Positions 32,965-41,123 of a DNA stretch of 64,000 nucleotides are shown piece by piece. Made by a program: the position numbers and the translations under genes. How positions within the stretch are numbered: position 1 is the stretch's first letter; every line of letters starts with the position of its first letter. The notes under the pieces were generated by a model that saw nothing but the letters and a program-made list of their open reading frames with translations, was not told the DNA's origin and did not search any database. Source of the stretch: Amycolatopsis sp. 195334CR. Lineage in GTDB: Bacteria; Actinomycetota; Actinomycetes; Mycobacteriales; Pseudonocardiaceae. The stretch is from NCBI RefSeq assembly GCF_017309385.1, contig NZ_JAFJMJ010000001.1, forward strand, positions 1,922,001 to 1,986,000, written 5' to 3'.

Positions 32965-32998
32965 CGAAGTTGTTAACAAGTGAACGTTAACATCTTCG
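32965..32998. promoter_or_regulatory. 34-bp palindrome, candidate MurR operator
   Basis: Arms CGAAGTTGTTAAC (32965-32977) and GTTAACATCTTCG (32986-32998) match at 12 of 13 positions around an 8-bp spacer. It lies 82 bp before the murR start, in the region where the murR-murQ promoter should be. Its size suits a dimeric or tetrameric regulator. Confidence 0.6.
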
Positions 32999-33079
32999 AC
33001 CTGGTTAGCGACTTTCACAGCAACCAAGCATGAGCTGCCCGACCAGGAGACACCGTCGGGTGGCACTCTCCTCCGAAGG

Positions 33080-34087
33080 GTGTGGGTTGCCTTGTCGCAG
33101 ATTCCTACGGTTAGTAAGTTTCCCACGGTGACCAGCCCTGAGTCCGTCACCGACTCCGCCCCGGAACCCGCCCCCGTGCGGGAGTCCGAGGCCAGCCCGC
33201 TGGTCCGGATCCGCTCCCTGCTGCCCGGCCTGGCCAGAGCGGAGCAGCGCGTGGCCAAGGTCGTGCTCGACGACCCGTCCAGCGTCGCCAGACGCAGCAT
33301 CACCGAGGTGGCGCTGGCCGCGAACACCAGCGAGACCACGGTGACCCGGTTCTGCAAGGCCATCGGCGTCGGCGGCTACCCGCAGCTGCGCATCGCGCTG
33401 GCCGCGGACACCGCGCGCACCGAGGCCCGCTCCAGCCGCAACCTCGGCGGCGAGATCGGCCCCGACGACGACCTGGCCGCGGTGATCGGCAAGGTCAGCT
33501 TCGCCGACGCCCGTGCCGTCGAGGAGACCGCCGACCAGCTCGACGTGGCCGCGCTGCAGCGGGTCATCGACCTGATCGCCGGCGCCGGCCGGGTGGACGT
33601 CTACGGCGTGGGCGCCAGCGCCTTCGTCGCCGCCGACCTGCAGCAGAAGCTGCACCGCATCGGCCGGGTCAGCTTCGCCTGGTCCGACACGCACATCATG
33701 CTGACCTCCGCGGCCGTGCTGAAGCCCGGCGACGTCGCGGTCGGCATCTCGCACACCGGGGCCACCACCGACACCGTGGAAGCGCTCCGCGTGGCCCGTG
33801 AGCACGGCGCCATCACCGTCGCGCTGACCAACTTCCCCCGCTCCCCGATCACCGAGGTGGCCGACCACGTGCTGACCACCGCGGCTCGGGAGACCACGTT
33901 CCGCTCGGGGGCGACGGCCAGCCGGATCGCCCAGCTCACCGTCATCGACTGCATGTTCATCGGCGTGGCGCAGCGGCACATGGATGCCGCCGTGTCCGCG
34001 CTGGACGCCACCCGCGACGCCGTCGGCCACCACCGGCTCGGCGTCCGGCCGGACGGCCGCCGCCGGCCGAGGGAGACCGGGAAATGA
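33080..34087 (+). CDS. murR: MurR/RpiR family transcriptional regulator
   Basis: 335 residues. An N-terminal RpiR helix-turn-helix domain (about 38-115; RAEQRVAKVVLDDPSSVARR, and the recognition helix region SETTVTRFCKAIG) is followed by a SIS sugar-phosphate-isomerase-like domain (about 150-290; RVDVYGVGASAFVAADLQQK, VGISHTGATTDTVEAL). Family members sense phosphosugars; MurR responds to MurNAc-6-phosphate. It overlaps murQ by 4 nt (ATGA). The start is uncertain: GTG 33080 or GTG 33128, the latter giving VTSPESVTDS; no good ribosome site precedes either. A large palindrome lies just upstream. Confidence 0.88.
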   Translation: MWVALSQIPTVSKFPTVTSPESVTDSAPEPAPVRESEASPLVRIRSLLPGLARAEQRVAKVVLDDPSSVARRSITEVALAANTSETTVTRFCKAIGVGGYPQLRIALAADTARTEARSSRNLGGEIGPDDDLAAVIGKVSFADARAVEETADQLDVAALQRVIDLIAGAGRVDVYGVGASAFVAADLQQKLHRIGRVSFAWSDTHIMLTSAAVLKPGDVAVGISHTGATTDTVEALRVAREHGAITVALTNFPRSPITEVADHVLTTAARETTFRSGATASRIAQLTVIDCMFIGVAQRHMDAAVSALDATRDAVGHHRLGVRPDGRRRPRETGK

Positions 34088-35049
34088 GTGATGTGAAGGT
34101 GAAGGACACAGTTCGGCCGCTGGTAGGCCTGCGTCGCCAGGTGGTCCACGTGGATTCCCCGACGGAGCAGCGGAACCCCCGCACCATGGACATCGACCTG
34201 ATGTCCACCGTGGGCATCCTCGGCGCGCTGAACGCCGAGGACAAGCTGGTCCCCGACGCGGTCAACGCGGTGCTCCCGCAGCTGGCCCGCGCGGTGGACT
34301 TCGCGGTGGAGGCCCTGCGAGCGGGCCACCGCGTGCACTACGTCGGTGCCGGTACCTCCGGCAGACTGGCCACGCTCGACGCGGCCGAACTGGTTCCGAC
34401 CTTCAACGTGCCCGACGACTGGTTCGTCGCGCACCACGCCGGTGGGCCCCGTGCCCTGCGGCAGGCCGTGGAGAACGCCGAGGACGACGACACCGCCGGT
34501 GCCGCCGAACTCCGCGAGTCGGTGGAGCCGGGCGACTTCGTGCTCGGCCTCACCGCCTCCGGGCGCACCCCGTACGTGCTCGGCGCGCTCGCGGCCGCTT
34601 CGGAGGCGGGGTGCCGGACGGCACTGGTCTCCGGCAACCCGCGCACGCAGTCCGTGCCGGGCGTGGACGTGCTGATCGCGGTGGACACCGGTCCCGAGGC
34701 GATCGCCGGCTCCACCCGGATGAAGGCGGGCAGCGCGCAGAAGATCATCCTGACCGCGTTCTCCACCGCCACGATGATCAAGCTCGGCCGGACCTACTCG
34801 AACCTGATGGTCAGCATGCGGGCGACCAACGCGAAGCTGCGCGGCCGCAACGTGCGCATCCTGCGCGAGGCCACCGGGATGAGCGAGCAGGACTGCTCGG
34901 AGGCGCTGGCCGAGTCCGGGGACGACCTCAAGGTCGCGCTGGTGCACCTGCTGTCCGGAGTGGACACCTCCACCGCCGGGAAGGCGCTGGAGGCCAACCA
35001 GGGGCACGTGCGCAACGCGTTGGCGTCGCTGCACATGCGCGCTAGTTGA
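34084..35049 (+). CDS. murQ: N-acetylmuramic acid 6-phosphate etherase
   Basis: 321-residue lyase that removes the lactyl ether from MurNAc-6-phosphate to give GlcNAc-6-phosphate and D-lactate in the cytosol. SIS-domain signatures are YVGAGTSGRLATLDAAEL with the catalytic Glu at about 102, VENAEDD with the second acidic residue near 133, LTASGRTPYVLGAL, and AGSTRMKAGSAQKIIL. The length is slightly above E. coli MurQ. It is translationally coupled to murR and completes the cassette with NagZ, NamZ and the AmiE-like protein. No MurNAc phosphotransferase or kinase gene is nearby. Confidence 0.96.
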   Translation: MSDVKVKDTVRPLVGLRRQVVHVDSPTEQRNPRTMDIDLMSTVGILGALNAEDKLVPDAVNAVLPQLARAVDFAVEALRAGHRVHYVGAGTSGRLATLDAAELVPTFNVPDDWFVAHHAGGPRALRQAVENAEDDDTAGAAELRESVEPGDFVLGLTASGRTPYVLGALAAASEAGCRTALVSGNPRTQSVPGVDVLIAVDTGPEAIAGSTRMKAGSAQKIILTAFSTATMIKLGRTYSNLMVSMRATNAKLRGRNVRILREATGMSEQDCSEALAESGDDLKVALVHLLSGVDTSTAGKALEANQGHVRNALASLHMRAS

Positions 35050-35068
35050 GGCAGCGCCCCGTCGAGGA

Positions 35069-35794
35069 CTAGCCGGCTGAATCGGCGATGCCGGTCGCCT
35101 CGCGGGCACCGGTTTCGTAGCTCTGGCAGCAGAACAGCAACCACTCGCGGACACCGTCCGGCTCGCCCGAGGCGAACGCCTCGGCGGCCGCGGTATACCG
35201 CCGCACGTGCCGGAAGCAGGCGACCTCCGGCACGGTGAGCGCCTTCGGGTCCAGTCCGGTGGCCACCATCGACAGCCGCGCGGCGGCCCGTGCCAGCACG
35301 CCGTCCGCGGTGCCGAACGGCCGCAGGGTGAGCAGTTCGCCGTGCACCACCGCGGTGAGCACCGGACCCGGCACCGAGGTCGCGCCGGTGACCAGCTGGC
35401 CGAGCAGTTCGAGGCGTTCGGCGGTGCCCTCGCGCGGCCTGCCAAGCGCGTCGGCGTCGGCGGCCAGGTCCGCGGCGGCGAGCACGTGCAGTTTCGCCAG
35501 CGCCTGCAACGGCGCCCGGCGCCACACCGGCAGCAGCGACTCCACCGCTTCGGCCACGCGCAGCGATCCGGCGAGCACCGGGTCGGTGACCGAACCGGCC
35601 GCGGGGATGTCGGGATCGCCGCCGTCGATCCCGGCCGACGCGCGGGCCGCGCGCACCGAGGCTTCCGCGGCCGTCGCGGCGCCCGCGCGCAGGTTGGCCG
35701 GGTGGCGGTGCACGGCGAACACGGCGTCCTGCGCGGACTTCACCGCGGCGGCCACCCTGTCGAGGTCGAGCAGCGGCGCGAGCGGATCGGTCAT
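35069..35794 (-). CDS. Conserved actinobacterial protein, Rv3662c-like
   Basis: 241 residues: MTDPLAPLLDLDRVAAAVKS, then VFAVHRHPANLRAG and ASVRAARASAGIDGG near 28-60, then LPVWRRAPLQALAKLH. The pattern matches the protein that follows the HAD gene in other actinobacteria (sometimes labelled oxidoreductase, without evidence I can see). The early His/Arg-rich stretch faintly recalls Fic-associated N-termini. No cofactor site is visible. Its ATG overlaps the stop of the phosphoribosyltransferase gene by 4 nt, so the two form an operon. The mur cassette separates it from the HAD gene here. Confidence 0.8.
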   Translation of the reverse strand: MTDPLAPLLDLDRVAAAVKSAQDAVFAVHRHPANLRAGAATAAEASVRAARASAGIDGGDPDIPAAGSVTDPVLAGSLRVAEAVESLLPVWRRAPLQALAKLHVLAAADLAADADALGRPREGTAERLELLGQLVTGATSVPGPVLTAVVHGELLTLRPFGTADGVLARAAARLSMVATGLDPKALTVPEVACFRHVRRYTAAAEAFASGEPDGVREWLLFCCQSYETGAREATGIADSAG

Positions 35795-36285
35795 GCGTCC
35801 AGCACCTGCTCGGCCCGCTGGACCACCGGCGGCTGCGACGACCACGGGAAGTTGATCCACTTGTCGGTGCGCCGCCAGACGTACTCGCTGTCGACCGACG
35901 AGTGCGGCTTCTGGTAGACGACCGCGCAGCGCACCTCGGCCACGTGGTCGGCGCAGAAGTCGCGGACCAGTTTGAGCGTGGCGCCGGTGTCCGCCACGTC
36001 GTCGGCGATCAGCACCTTCTTCTGCGTCAGGTCGACCACGTTCGGCACCGGCGGCAGCATCACCGGCAGGTCCAGGCGCTGGTCGACGCCGGTGTAGAAC
36101 TCCACGTTCATCACGTGCAGGTTCTTCACGTCGAGCGCGTACCCGAGCGCGCCCGCGACGAACAGCCCACCGCGCGCGATGGACAGGATCAGGTCGGGGT
36201 CGTACCCGCTGCCGGCGACCTCTTCGGCCAGCGCCCGGCTCGCCTCGCCGAACAGTTCCCAGGTCAGCTCTTCGCGTTCTGCCAC
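35791..36285 (-). CDS. Phosphoribosyltransferase
   Basis: 164 residues with the PRPP-binding loop VLIADDVADTGATLKLV (about 92-108) and the flexible region LILSIARGGLFVAGALG (about 32-48), as in purine/xanthine-type phosphoribosyltransferases. C-terminal aromatic WINFPWSS contacts the base in relatives. It would salvage a purine base with PRPP in the cytosol; the base preference cannot be assigned. I use the GTG at 36285 (VAEREELTW), the only start matching family length. It is coupled by ATGA to the Rv3662c-like gene and divergent from the GNAT gene. Confidence 0.9.
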   Translation of the reverse strand: MAEREELTWELFGEASRALAEEVAGSGYDPDLILSIARGGLFVAGALGYALDVKNLHVMNVEFYTGVDQRLDLPVMLPPVPNVVDLTQKKVLIADDVADTGATLKLVRDFCADHVAEVRCAVVYQKPHSSVDSEYVWRRTDKWINFPWSSQPPVVQRAEQVLDA

Positions 36286-36376
36286 TTCCCGAGCATAAGC
36301 ACGACCAAGTGGACTGCTGAACCTGGGTGAAAATGGCCCTGTGCAGCGTCCACTTGGGCTTCGTAGATTGAGCGGC

Positions 36377-36958
36377 GTGAACGACTGGACCCGCCGCCCG
36401 ACCCTCGTCGGCAAGCACGTGCGCCTCGAACCCCTGACCGCCGACCACGCACCCGGACTGCTGGCCGCCGGGTCCGATCCAGTGGTCTGGACCTGGCTGA
36501 GCGGGTTCCGGCCGGAGACCGGGACCGAAGCCGAAGCGATGGTCACCGACATCCTCGGCGATCCGGACCGGCTGGCCTTCGCGCAGGTCGACGTGCGTAC
36601 CGGTGCGGTCGCCGGCACGACCTCCTTCTACGGGATCGTGCCCAAGCACCGGATCCTGAGCATCGGCCACACCTGGATCGGCAAGCCCTGGCAGCGCACG
36701 GCGTTGAACACCGAGGCCAAACTCCTGTTGCTGCACCACGCTTTCGACGAGCTCGACGCGAACAGGGTGTCGTGGGAGACCGACATCAACAACACCCAGT
36801 CGCAGCGCGCGATCGAACGGCTCGGCGCGACCAGGGAGGGCGTGCTGCGCGGGCACCGCGTCCGCAAGGACGGCTCGATCCGGGACACCGTGCTCTACTC
36901 CGTCACCAAACCGGAATGGCCATTCGTACGCGATTCCTTGGCCGCTCGGCTGGGCTGA
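36377..36958 (+). CDS. GNAT family N-acetyltransferase
   Basis: 193 residues with RimJ/RimL-like features: an N-terminal WTRRPTLVGKHVRLEPL, the middle IGHTWIGKPWQRTALNTEAK containing the acetyl-CoA loop region, LLLHHAFDELDANRVSWETD and QRAIERLGATREGVLRGH. These are typical of acetyltransferases acting on N-terminal or small-molecule amines. The GTG at 36377 is chosen; a TAGATT -10-like box 7 nt upstream suggests a leaderless transcript. The substrate is unknown. It diverges from the phosphoribosyltransferase. Confidence 0.9.
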   Translation: MNDWTRRPTLVGKHVRLEPLTADHAPGLLAAGSDPVVWTWLSGFRPETGTEAEAMVTDILGDPDRLAFAQVDVRTGAVAGTTSFYGIVPKHRILSIGHTWIGKPWQRTALNTEAKLLLLHHAFDELDANRVSWETDINNTQSQRAIERLGATREGVLRGHRVRKDGSIRDTVLYSVTKPEWPFVRDSLAARLG

Positions 36959-37111
36959 ACCGCCGTTCGACCCCGCCCGGCCGCCATTCGTCGGACCAGC
37001 CGATCCACCTGCTCGTGTGTAACCTCGAGGCAACCTTTTACTTCGGGTACCAACGTCGCTACGGTGCCCCCCGGGGTAGCCCAGGATTCGCGAATCAGGA
37101 GGCAGCGCACC

Positions 37112-39103
37112 ATGACCGAGCAGTCGCCGGCGCTCGACAATCTGCTCACCGAGAGCCGGACCTTTCCTCCCAGTGACGAGTTCGCCGCGCAGGCGAACGC
37201 GAACGCGGACCTGTACGCCGAAGCGGACGCCGATCGGGAGGCGTTCTGGGCCAAGCAGGCCGAGCGGCTGCACTGGGAGACCAAGTGGACGCAGGTGCTC
37301 GACTGGTCCGACGCGCCGTTCGCCAAGTGGTTCGTCGGCGGCAAGCTGAACGTCGCCTACAACTGCGTGGACCGGCACGTCGACGACGGCCACGGCGACC
37401 AGGTCGCCATCCACTGGGTCGGCGAGCCCGGCGACACCAGGGACATCACCTACGCCGAGCTCAAGCGTGAGGTTTCCAAGGCCGCCAACGCCTTCGCCTC
37501 GCTCGGGCTGGTCGCGGGCGACCGCGTGGCGATCCAGCTGCAGATGGTGCCCGAAGCGATCTTCTCCATGCTCGCCTGCGCACGCCTCGGCCTGACGCAC
37601 AGCGTGGTGTTCGGCGGTTTCTCCCCCACCGCGCTGCGGTCCAGGGTGGACGACGCGGCGGCGAAGGTGGTCATCACCTCCGACGGCCAGTTCCGCCGCG
37701 GCAAGGCCGCGCCGATGAAGGCCAACGTGGACGAAGCGCTCGAAGGCGCCGAGACGGTGGAAAAGGTCATCGTCGTCAAGCGCACCGGCGACAAGCTCGA
37801 GGGCGAAGTGCCGTGGACCGAGGGCCGCGACCTGTGGTGGCACGAACTGGTCGACGGCCAGTCCGACGAGCACACCCCGGAGGCCTTCGACGCCGAGCAC
37901 CCGCTCTACATCCTCTACACCTCCGGCACCACCGGTAAGCCGAAGGGCATCCTGCACACCTCGGGCGGTTACCTGACCCAGGCCGCGTACACGCACCACA
38001 ACGTGTTCGACCACAAACCGGGCGAGGACGTCTACTGGTGCACCGCCGACATCGGCTGGGTCACCGGGCACAGCTACATCGTCTACGGGCCGCTGGCGAA
38101 CCGCGCCACGCAGGTGGTCTACGAGGGCACGCCGAACACCCCGCACGAGGGCAGGCACTGGGAGATCATCCAGCAGTACAAGGTCTCCATCTACTACACC
38201 GCGCCCACGCTGATCCGCACGTTCATGAAGTGGGGCAAGGAGATCCCGGAGAAGTACGACCTGTCCTCGCTGCGCGTGCTGGGCAGCGTCGGCGAGCCGA
38301 TCAACCCCGAGGCGTGGATCTGGTACCGCGACAACATCGGCGCGGGCAAGGCGCCGATCGTGGACACCTGGTGGCAGACCGAGACCGGCGCGATCATGAT
38401 CTCGCCGCTGCCGGGCGTCACCGCGGCGAAGCCGGGTTCGGCGCAGCGCGCGCTGCCGGGCATCTCCGCGAAGGTGGTCGACGACCAGGCCACCGAGGTC
38501 GGGCACGGCGGCGGTGGCTACCTGGTGCTCGACAAGCCGTGGCCGTCGATGCTGCGCGGGATCTGGGGCGACAACGACCGCTACCGCGAGACCTACTGGT
38601 CGCGGTTCGCCGACCAGGGCTTCTACTTCGCCGGTGACGGCGCGAAGTACGACGGCGACGGCGACATCTGGCTGCTGGGCCGGGTGGACGACGTGATGAA
38701 CGTGTCCGGGCACCGGATCTCCACCACCGAGGTGGAGTCGGCGCTGGTGTCGCACCCGACGGTGGCCGAGGCGGCCGTGGTCGGCGCGTCCGACCCGACC
38801 ACCGGGCAGGGCATCGTCGCCTTTGTCATCCTGCGCGGCAACGTGGCGCAGGACGAGGCGAAGGGCGAGGAGGCGATCACCGCGCTGCGCAACCACGTGG
38901 CGAAGGAGATCGGCCCGATCGCCAAGCCGCGTCAGATCATGGTCGTGCCGGAGCTGCCGAAGACCCGCTCGGGCAAGATCATGCGCCGCCTGCTGCGTGA
39001 CGTGGCCGAGAACCGCCAGGTCGGCGACGTCACCACGCTGGCCGACTCGTCGGTGATGGACCTGATCTCCTCGGGCCTGAACTCCGGCAAGTCCGACGAA
39101 TGA
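37112..39103 (+). CDS. acsA: Acetyl-CoA synthetase
   Basis: 663-residue AMP-forming ligase converting acetate, ATP and CoA to acetyl-CoA. Family motifs are YILYTSGTTGKPKG (ATP/AMP loop), DTWWQTETG, YFAGDGAKYDGDGDIW and GRVDDVMNVSGHRIST. The catalytic lysine K622 in PKTRSGKIMRR is the residue acetylated by Pat-type enzymes. The length matches bacterial Acs. CAGGAGG precedes the ATG at 37112, so a GTG further upstream is not used. It corresponds to Rv3667. The 153-bp upstream gap should hold the promoter; I see no clear operator. Confidence 0.97.
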   Translation: MTEQSPALDNLLTESRTFPPSDEFAAQANANADLYAEADADREAFWAKQAERLHWETKWTQVLDWSDAPFAKWFVGGKLNVAYNCVDRHVDDGHGDQVAIHWVGEPGDTRDITYAELKREVSKAANAFASLGLVAGDRVAIQLQMVPEAIFSMLACARLGLTHSVVFGGFSPTALRSRVDDAAAKVVITSDGQFRRGKAAPMKANVDEALEGAETVEKVIVVKRTGDKLEGEVPWTEGRDLWWHELVDGQSDEHTPEAFDAEHPLYILYTSGTTGKPKGILHTSGGYLTQAAYTHHNVFDHKPGEDVYWCTADIGWVTGHSYIVYGPLANRATQVVYEGTPNTPHEGRHWEIIQQYKVSIYYTAPTLIRTFMKWGKEIPEKYDLSSLRVLGSVGEPINPEAWIWYRDNIGAGKAPIVDTWWQTETGAIMISPLPGVTAAKPGSAQRALPGISAKVVDDQATEVGHGGGGYLVLDKPWPSMLRGIWGDNDRYRETYWSRFADQGFYFAGDGAKYDGDGDIWLLGRVDDVMNVSGHRISTTEVESALVSHPTVAEAAVVGASDPTTGQGIVAFVILRGNVAQDEAKGEEAITALRNHVAKEIGPIAKPRQIMVVPELPKTRSGKIMRRLLRDVAENRQVGDVTTLADSSVMDLISSGLNSGKSDE

Positions 39104-39124
39104 CGCCCGCTTCCGGGTCGTGGG

Positions 39125-39574
39125 CTAGGCGTCCACGACCCGGAAGACGGTGCAGCGCCCGGCGAGCGCCTCGAACTCGTCCGGGCTGCCGCCGGTGACC
39201 ACCCCGGCCTTCACCATCATCTCCACGCCGTTGGGCACCTGCTCCGGGAACGCCCGCAGCATCGGCCCCTGCTCCGCCGTCGGCACCTCGATCAGCCGCA
39301 CCCGCTTCTTGCGACGGCCGTGCGCGAGCACGCCCTCCCCGGCCGCGCGGGCGTTGCGCACCCAGTCCGCGCCGGGAATGCCCGCCAGCACGTAACACGC
39401 ACCGTCCACTTCGTACGGTGTGACCGGGGTGCTGCGCGGTTGCCCGCTCGTGCGCCCCCGCACGGTCAGTACCCGGATGCCACCAACCCGGATTCCCGTG
39501 CCCAGCACGGCTTTCAGCACGCGGTTGAAAGTGCGCAACCCGCGCGGCAGCGCGACTCTGTTCTTCTTGGTCAT
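39125..39574 (-). CDS. Deazaflavin (F420)-dependent nitroreductase family protein
   Basis: 149 residues of the Ddn/FDOR-like beta-barrel family. The conserved stretch is LTVRGRTSGQPRSTPVTPYEVDG (TSG-x-R-x-x-P) and PGADWVRNARAAGEGVL, which in relatives bind F420 phosphates. The ATG at 39574 overlaps the padR stop by 4 nt (ATGA), so the in-frame TTG two codons earlier is rejected. Being coupled to a PadR regulator, it may act in detoxification of a compound sensed by that regulator. The substrate is unknown. Confidence 0.88.
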   Translation of the reverse strand: MTKKNRVALPRGLRTFNRVLKAVLGTGIRVGGIRVLTVRGRTSGQPRSTPVTPYEVDGACYVLAGIPGADWVRNARAAGEGVLAHGRRKKRVRLIEVPTAEQGPMLRAFPEQVPNGVEMMVKAGVVTGGSPDEFEALAGRCTVFRVVDA

Positions 39575-40137
39575 GTACAACCCCCAGTCCAGCCCATTCC
39601 GGGCAGATCCGTCAGAACTTCCCGCAGCCAGGCCAGTTCCGCCTGCCGCATCGCCTGCGCGTACTCGACTTCCAGCAACACCGCCCGCGGCAACCCGCTC
39701 GCCAGCGCGTCCCGCAGGCCGTTCGCCCAGAACTCGGTCAGCCCGGCGAGCTCCCGCTCCCGCTTGCGCAGCAGTTCTTCCGCCTCGGCAAGGGAAAGCT
39801 GGCCGAGGTGCGCCAGTCCGGCGCCGAACACCGGGTACTCCTCCGCCCGCTCCCCCACGTACTCGCGCAGCAGCGAGAACATCTCCTCGCGGCCTTCGTC
39901 GGTGATCGCGTAGACCGTGCGTTCGGGACGCGCTCCTTCGCGTGCGGTACCGGAAACCTCGATCAGGCCGAGCTTCAGCAGCCGCCCGATCGCGTCGTAG
40001 AGCGAACCGCCGCGCAGGCGCACCACGTCGGCGATGTGGCGTTCCCTGATCAGCGACTGCATCTCGTACGGGTGCCGCGGCTGCTCGTTGAGCAGGCTCA
40101 GCACCGCGAGGTGCAGCGGGGTCCGGCGAGCACGCAT
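39571..40137 (-). CDS. PadR family transcriptional regulator
   Basis: 188 residues. The winged helix occupies about 5-85 (LHLAVLSLLNEQPRHPYEMQ, GGSLYDAIGRLLKLGLIEV, RTVYAITDEGREEM), and a longer helical C-terminal domain of the Vtr type follows (about 95-180), used for dimerisation. It would repress its own operon with the F420-type oxidoreductase to which it is coupled. A perfect TAGTCGA inverted repeat and an extra half-site lie 27 bp upstream of the ATG. Confidence 0.93.
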   Translation of the reverse strand: MRARRTPLHLAVLSLLNEQPRHPYEMQSLIRERHIADVVRLRGGSLYDAIGRLLKLGLIEVSGTAREGARPERTVYAITDEGREEMFSLLREYVGERAEEYPVFGAGLAHLGQLSLAEAEELLRKRERELAGLTEFWANGLRDALASGLPRAVLLEVEYAQAMRQAELAWLREVLTDLPGMGWTGGCT

Positions 40138-40163
40138 CCGGGCTCCAGATAGTCGAAGTCGGC

Positions 40164-40179
40164 TAGTCGAACTCGACTA
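40164..40179. promoter_or_regulatory. Candidate PadR operator
   Basis: TAGTCGA-AC-TCGACTA is a perfect 7-bp inverted repeat just upstream of padR, with a further half-site ATAGTCGAA at about 40149-40157. Binding by the adjacent PadR protein is inferred. Confidence 0.6.
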
Positions 40180-40289
40180 TAGCGAGGCACGCTACGCTTG
40201 CCCACCCCCGGCGTGCGATGATCGAACGCATGTTCTAGGCTGTCGCGCTGGGAGAACCCATCGATTGCGGCAAGGAGACAAGACCTGCG

Positions 40290-40721
40290 ATGACCGTGGA
40301 TTCCTTGACAGAACCCGAGGCCCCGGCCGCCGCGCCGGCGCCGGTCTCCGAGAACGGCCAGGCGGAAGCTCCCGAGACGACCGAGACGCCCTCGGCCGAG
40401 GAGGCCAAGCCCAAGCGCGGCCGGCCGAAGGGCCAGACCACCGCCAAGAAGACCCGCACCGTCGAGCTGACGCTGACCGTCACCGGCACGGCCGACGGCG
40501 AATGGCAGGCTGAACTGAAGCACGGCAGCAAGTGGATCGCCCGGGGCATCGAGATCCCGGCGGCCGCCGTCTCCCGTGCGGCCAAGGAGCTGCACGAGGA
40601 GCTGTCCGGTCCGATCGACGAGGTCATCAACGCCGCTCGCGAACAGCAGCAGCAGAAGGTGGCCCAGCTCGAAGCTGAGCTCGAAGAGGCCAAGAAGGCC
40701 CTCGCGGAACTCGAGCAGTAA
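40290..40721 (+). CDS. Small AT-hook-like, coiled-coil protein
   Basis: 143 residues. The Glu/Pro/Ala-rich acidic N-terminus (1-38) is followed by KPKRGRPKG (about 41-49), an AT-hook core that binds the minor groove in other proteins. A compact beta segment follows (VELTLTVTGTADGEWQAELK), then a helix and a C-terminal coiled coil (EQQQQKVAQLEAELEEAKKA). It may be a nucleoid-associated or regulatory protein. It resembles an actinobacterial small-protein family (possibly DUF6319) but I am not certain. It is monocistronic with a strong terminator. Confidence 0.85.
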   Translation: MTVDSLTEPEAPAAAPAPVSENGQAEAPETTETPSAEEAKPKRGRPKGQTTAKKTRTVELTLTVTGTADGEWQAELKHGSKWIARGIEIPAAAVSRAAKELHEELSGPIDEVINAAREQQQQKVAQLEAELEEAKKALAELEQ

Positions 40722-40735
40722 ACCTGCTCACAACG

Positions 40736-40777
40736 GAAATCGGGGCTGTCGCGACCAAACGCGGCAGCCCCGATTTC
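40736..40777 (+). terminator. Bidirectional intrinsic terminator
   Basis: Arms GAAATCGGGGCTGTCGCG and CGCGGCAGCCCCGATTTC pair along 18 positions with one G-U around a 6-nt loop. A T-rich CGTTTCG follows. It lies between the convergent AT-hook-like and cupin genes. Confidence 0.9.
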
Positions 40778-40784
40778 GTTTCGC

Positions 40785-41123
40785 TCAGGTGCTCAGCGGT
40801 GAACGGCCGGGCAGCGGGGACTTGAACTCCAGCCAGTGGCTGTCCTCGACCGCCTCCACCGTGTGCGGCACACCGCGCGGGTGCACCACCGTCTCCCCCG
40901 CGGCGAGCCGGACCTCGCGACCGTCGATGGTGCCGCGCAGTTCGCCCGACAGCAGGTAGATGACACTGTCGTGATCGTGCGTGTGCTCCGGTGAGCCGAC
41001 CCCGGCCGGATACCGGATTTCGTACAGCAGCCCGGAAACCGCGGTCTCGCGGGTGCGGAAGGTACCGGTGCCGCCGAGCAGCGCCAGACCCTCCACAGTG
41101 GACAAGGTTTGCCAGTCGCTCAT
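40785..41123 (-). CDS. Cupin domain protein
   Basis: 112 residues, a single small cupin barrel. Motif 1 is SPEHTHDHDSVIYLLSGEL with H/H/E-type metal ligands (HTHDH), and motif 2 is VVHPRGVPHTVEAVEDS with the second His. It could be a metal-dependent dioxygenase-like or sensor protein; nothing in the sequence specifies a substrate. The ATG overlaps the OsmC stop by 4 nt, so both are made from one mRNA. Confidence 0.88.
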   Translation of the reverse strand: MSDWQTLSTVEGLALLGGTGTFRTRETAVSGLLYEIRYPAGVGSPEHTHDHDSVIYLLSGELRGTIDGREVRLAAGETVVHPRGVPHTVEAVEDSHWLEFKSPLPGRSPLST

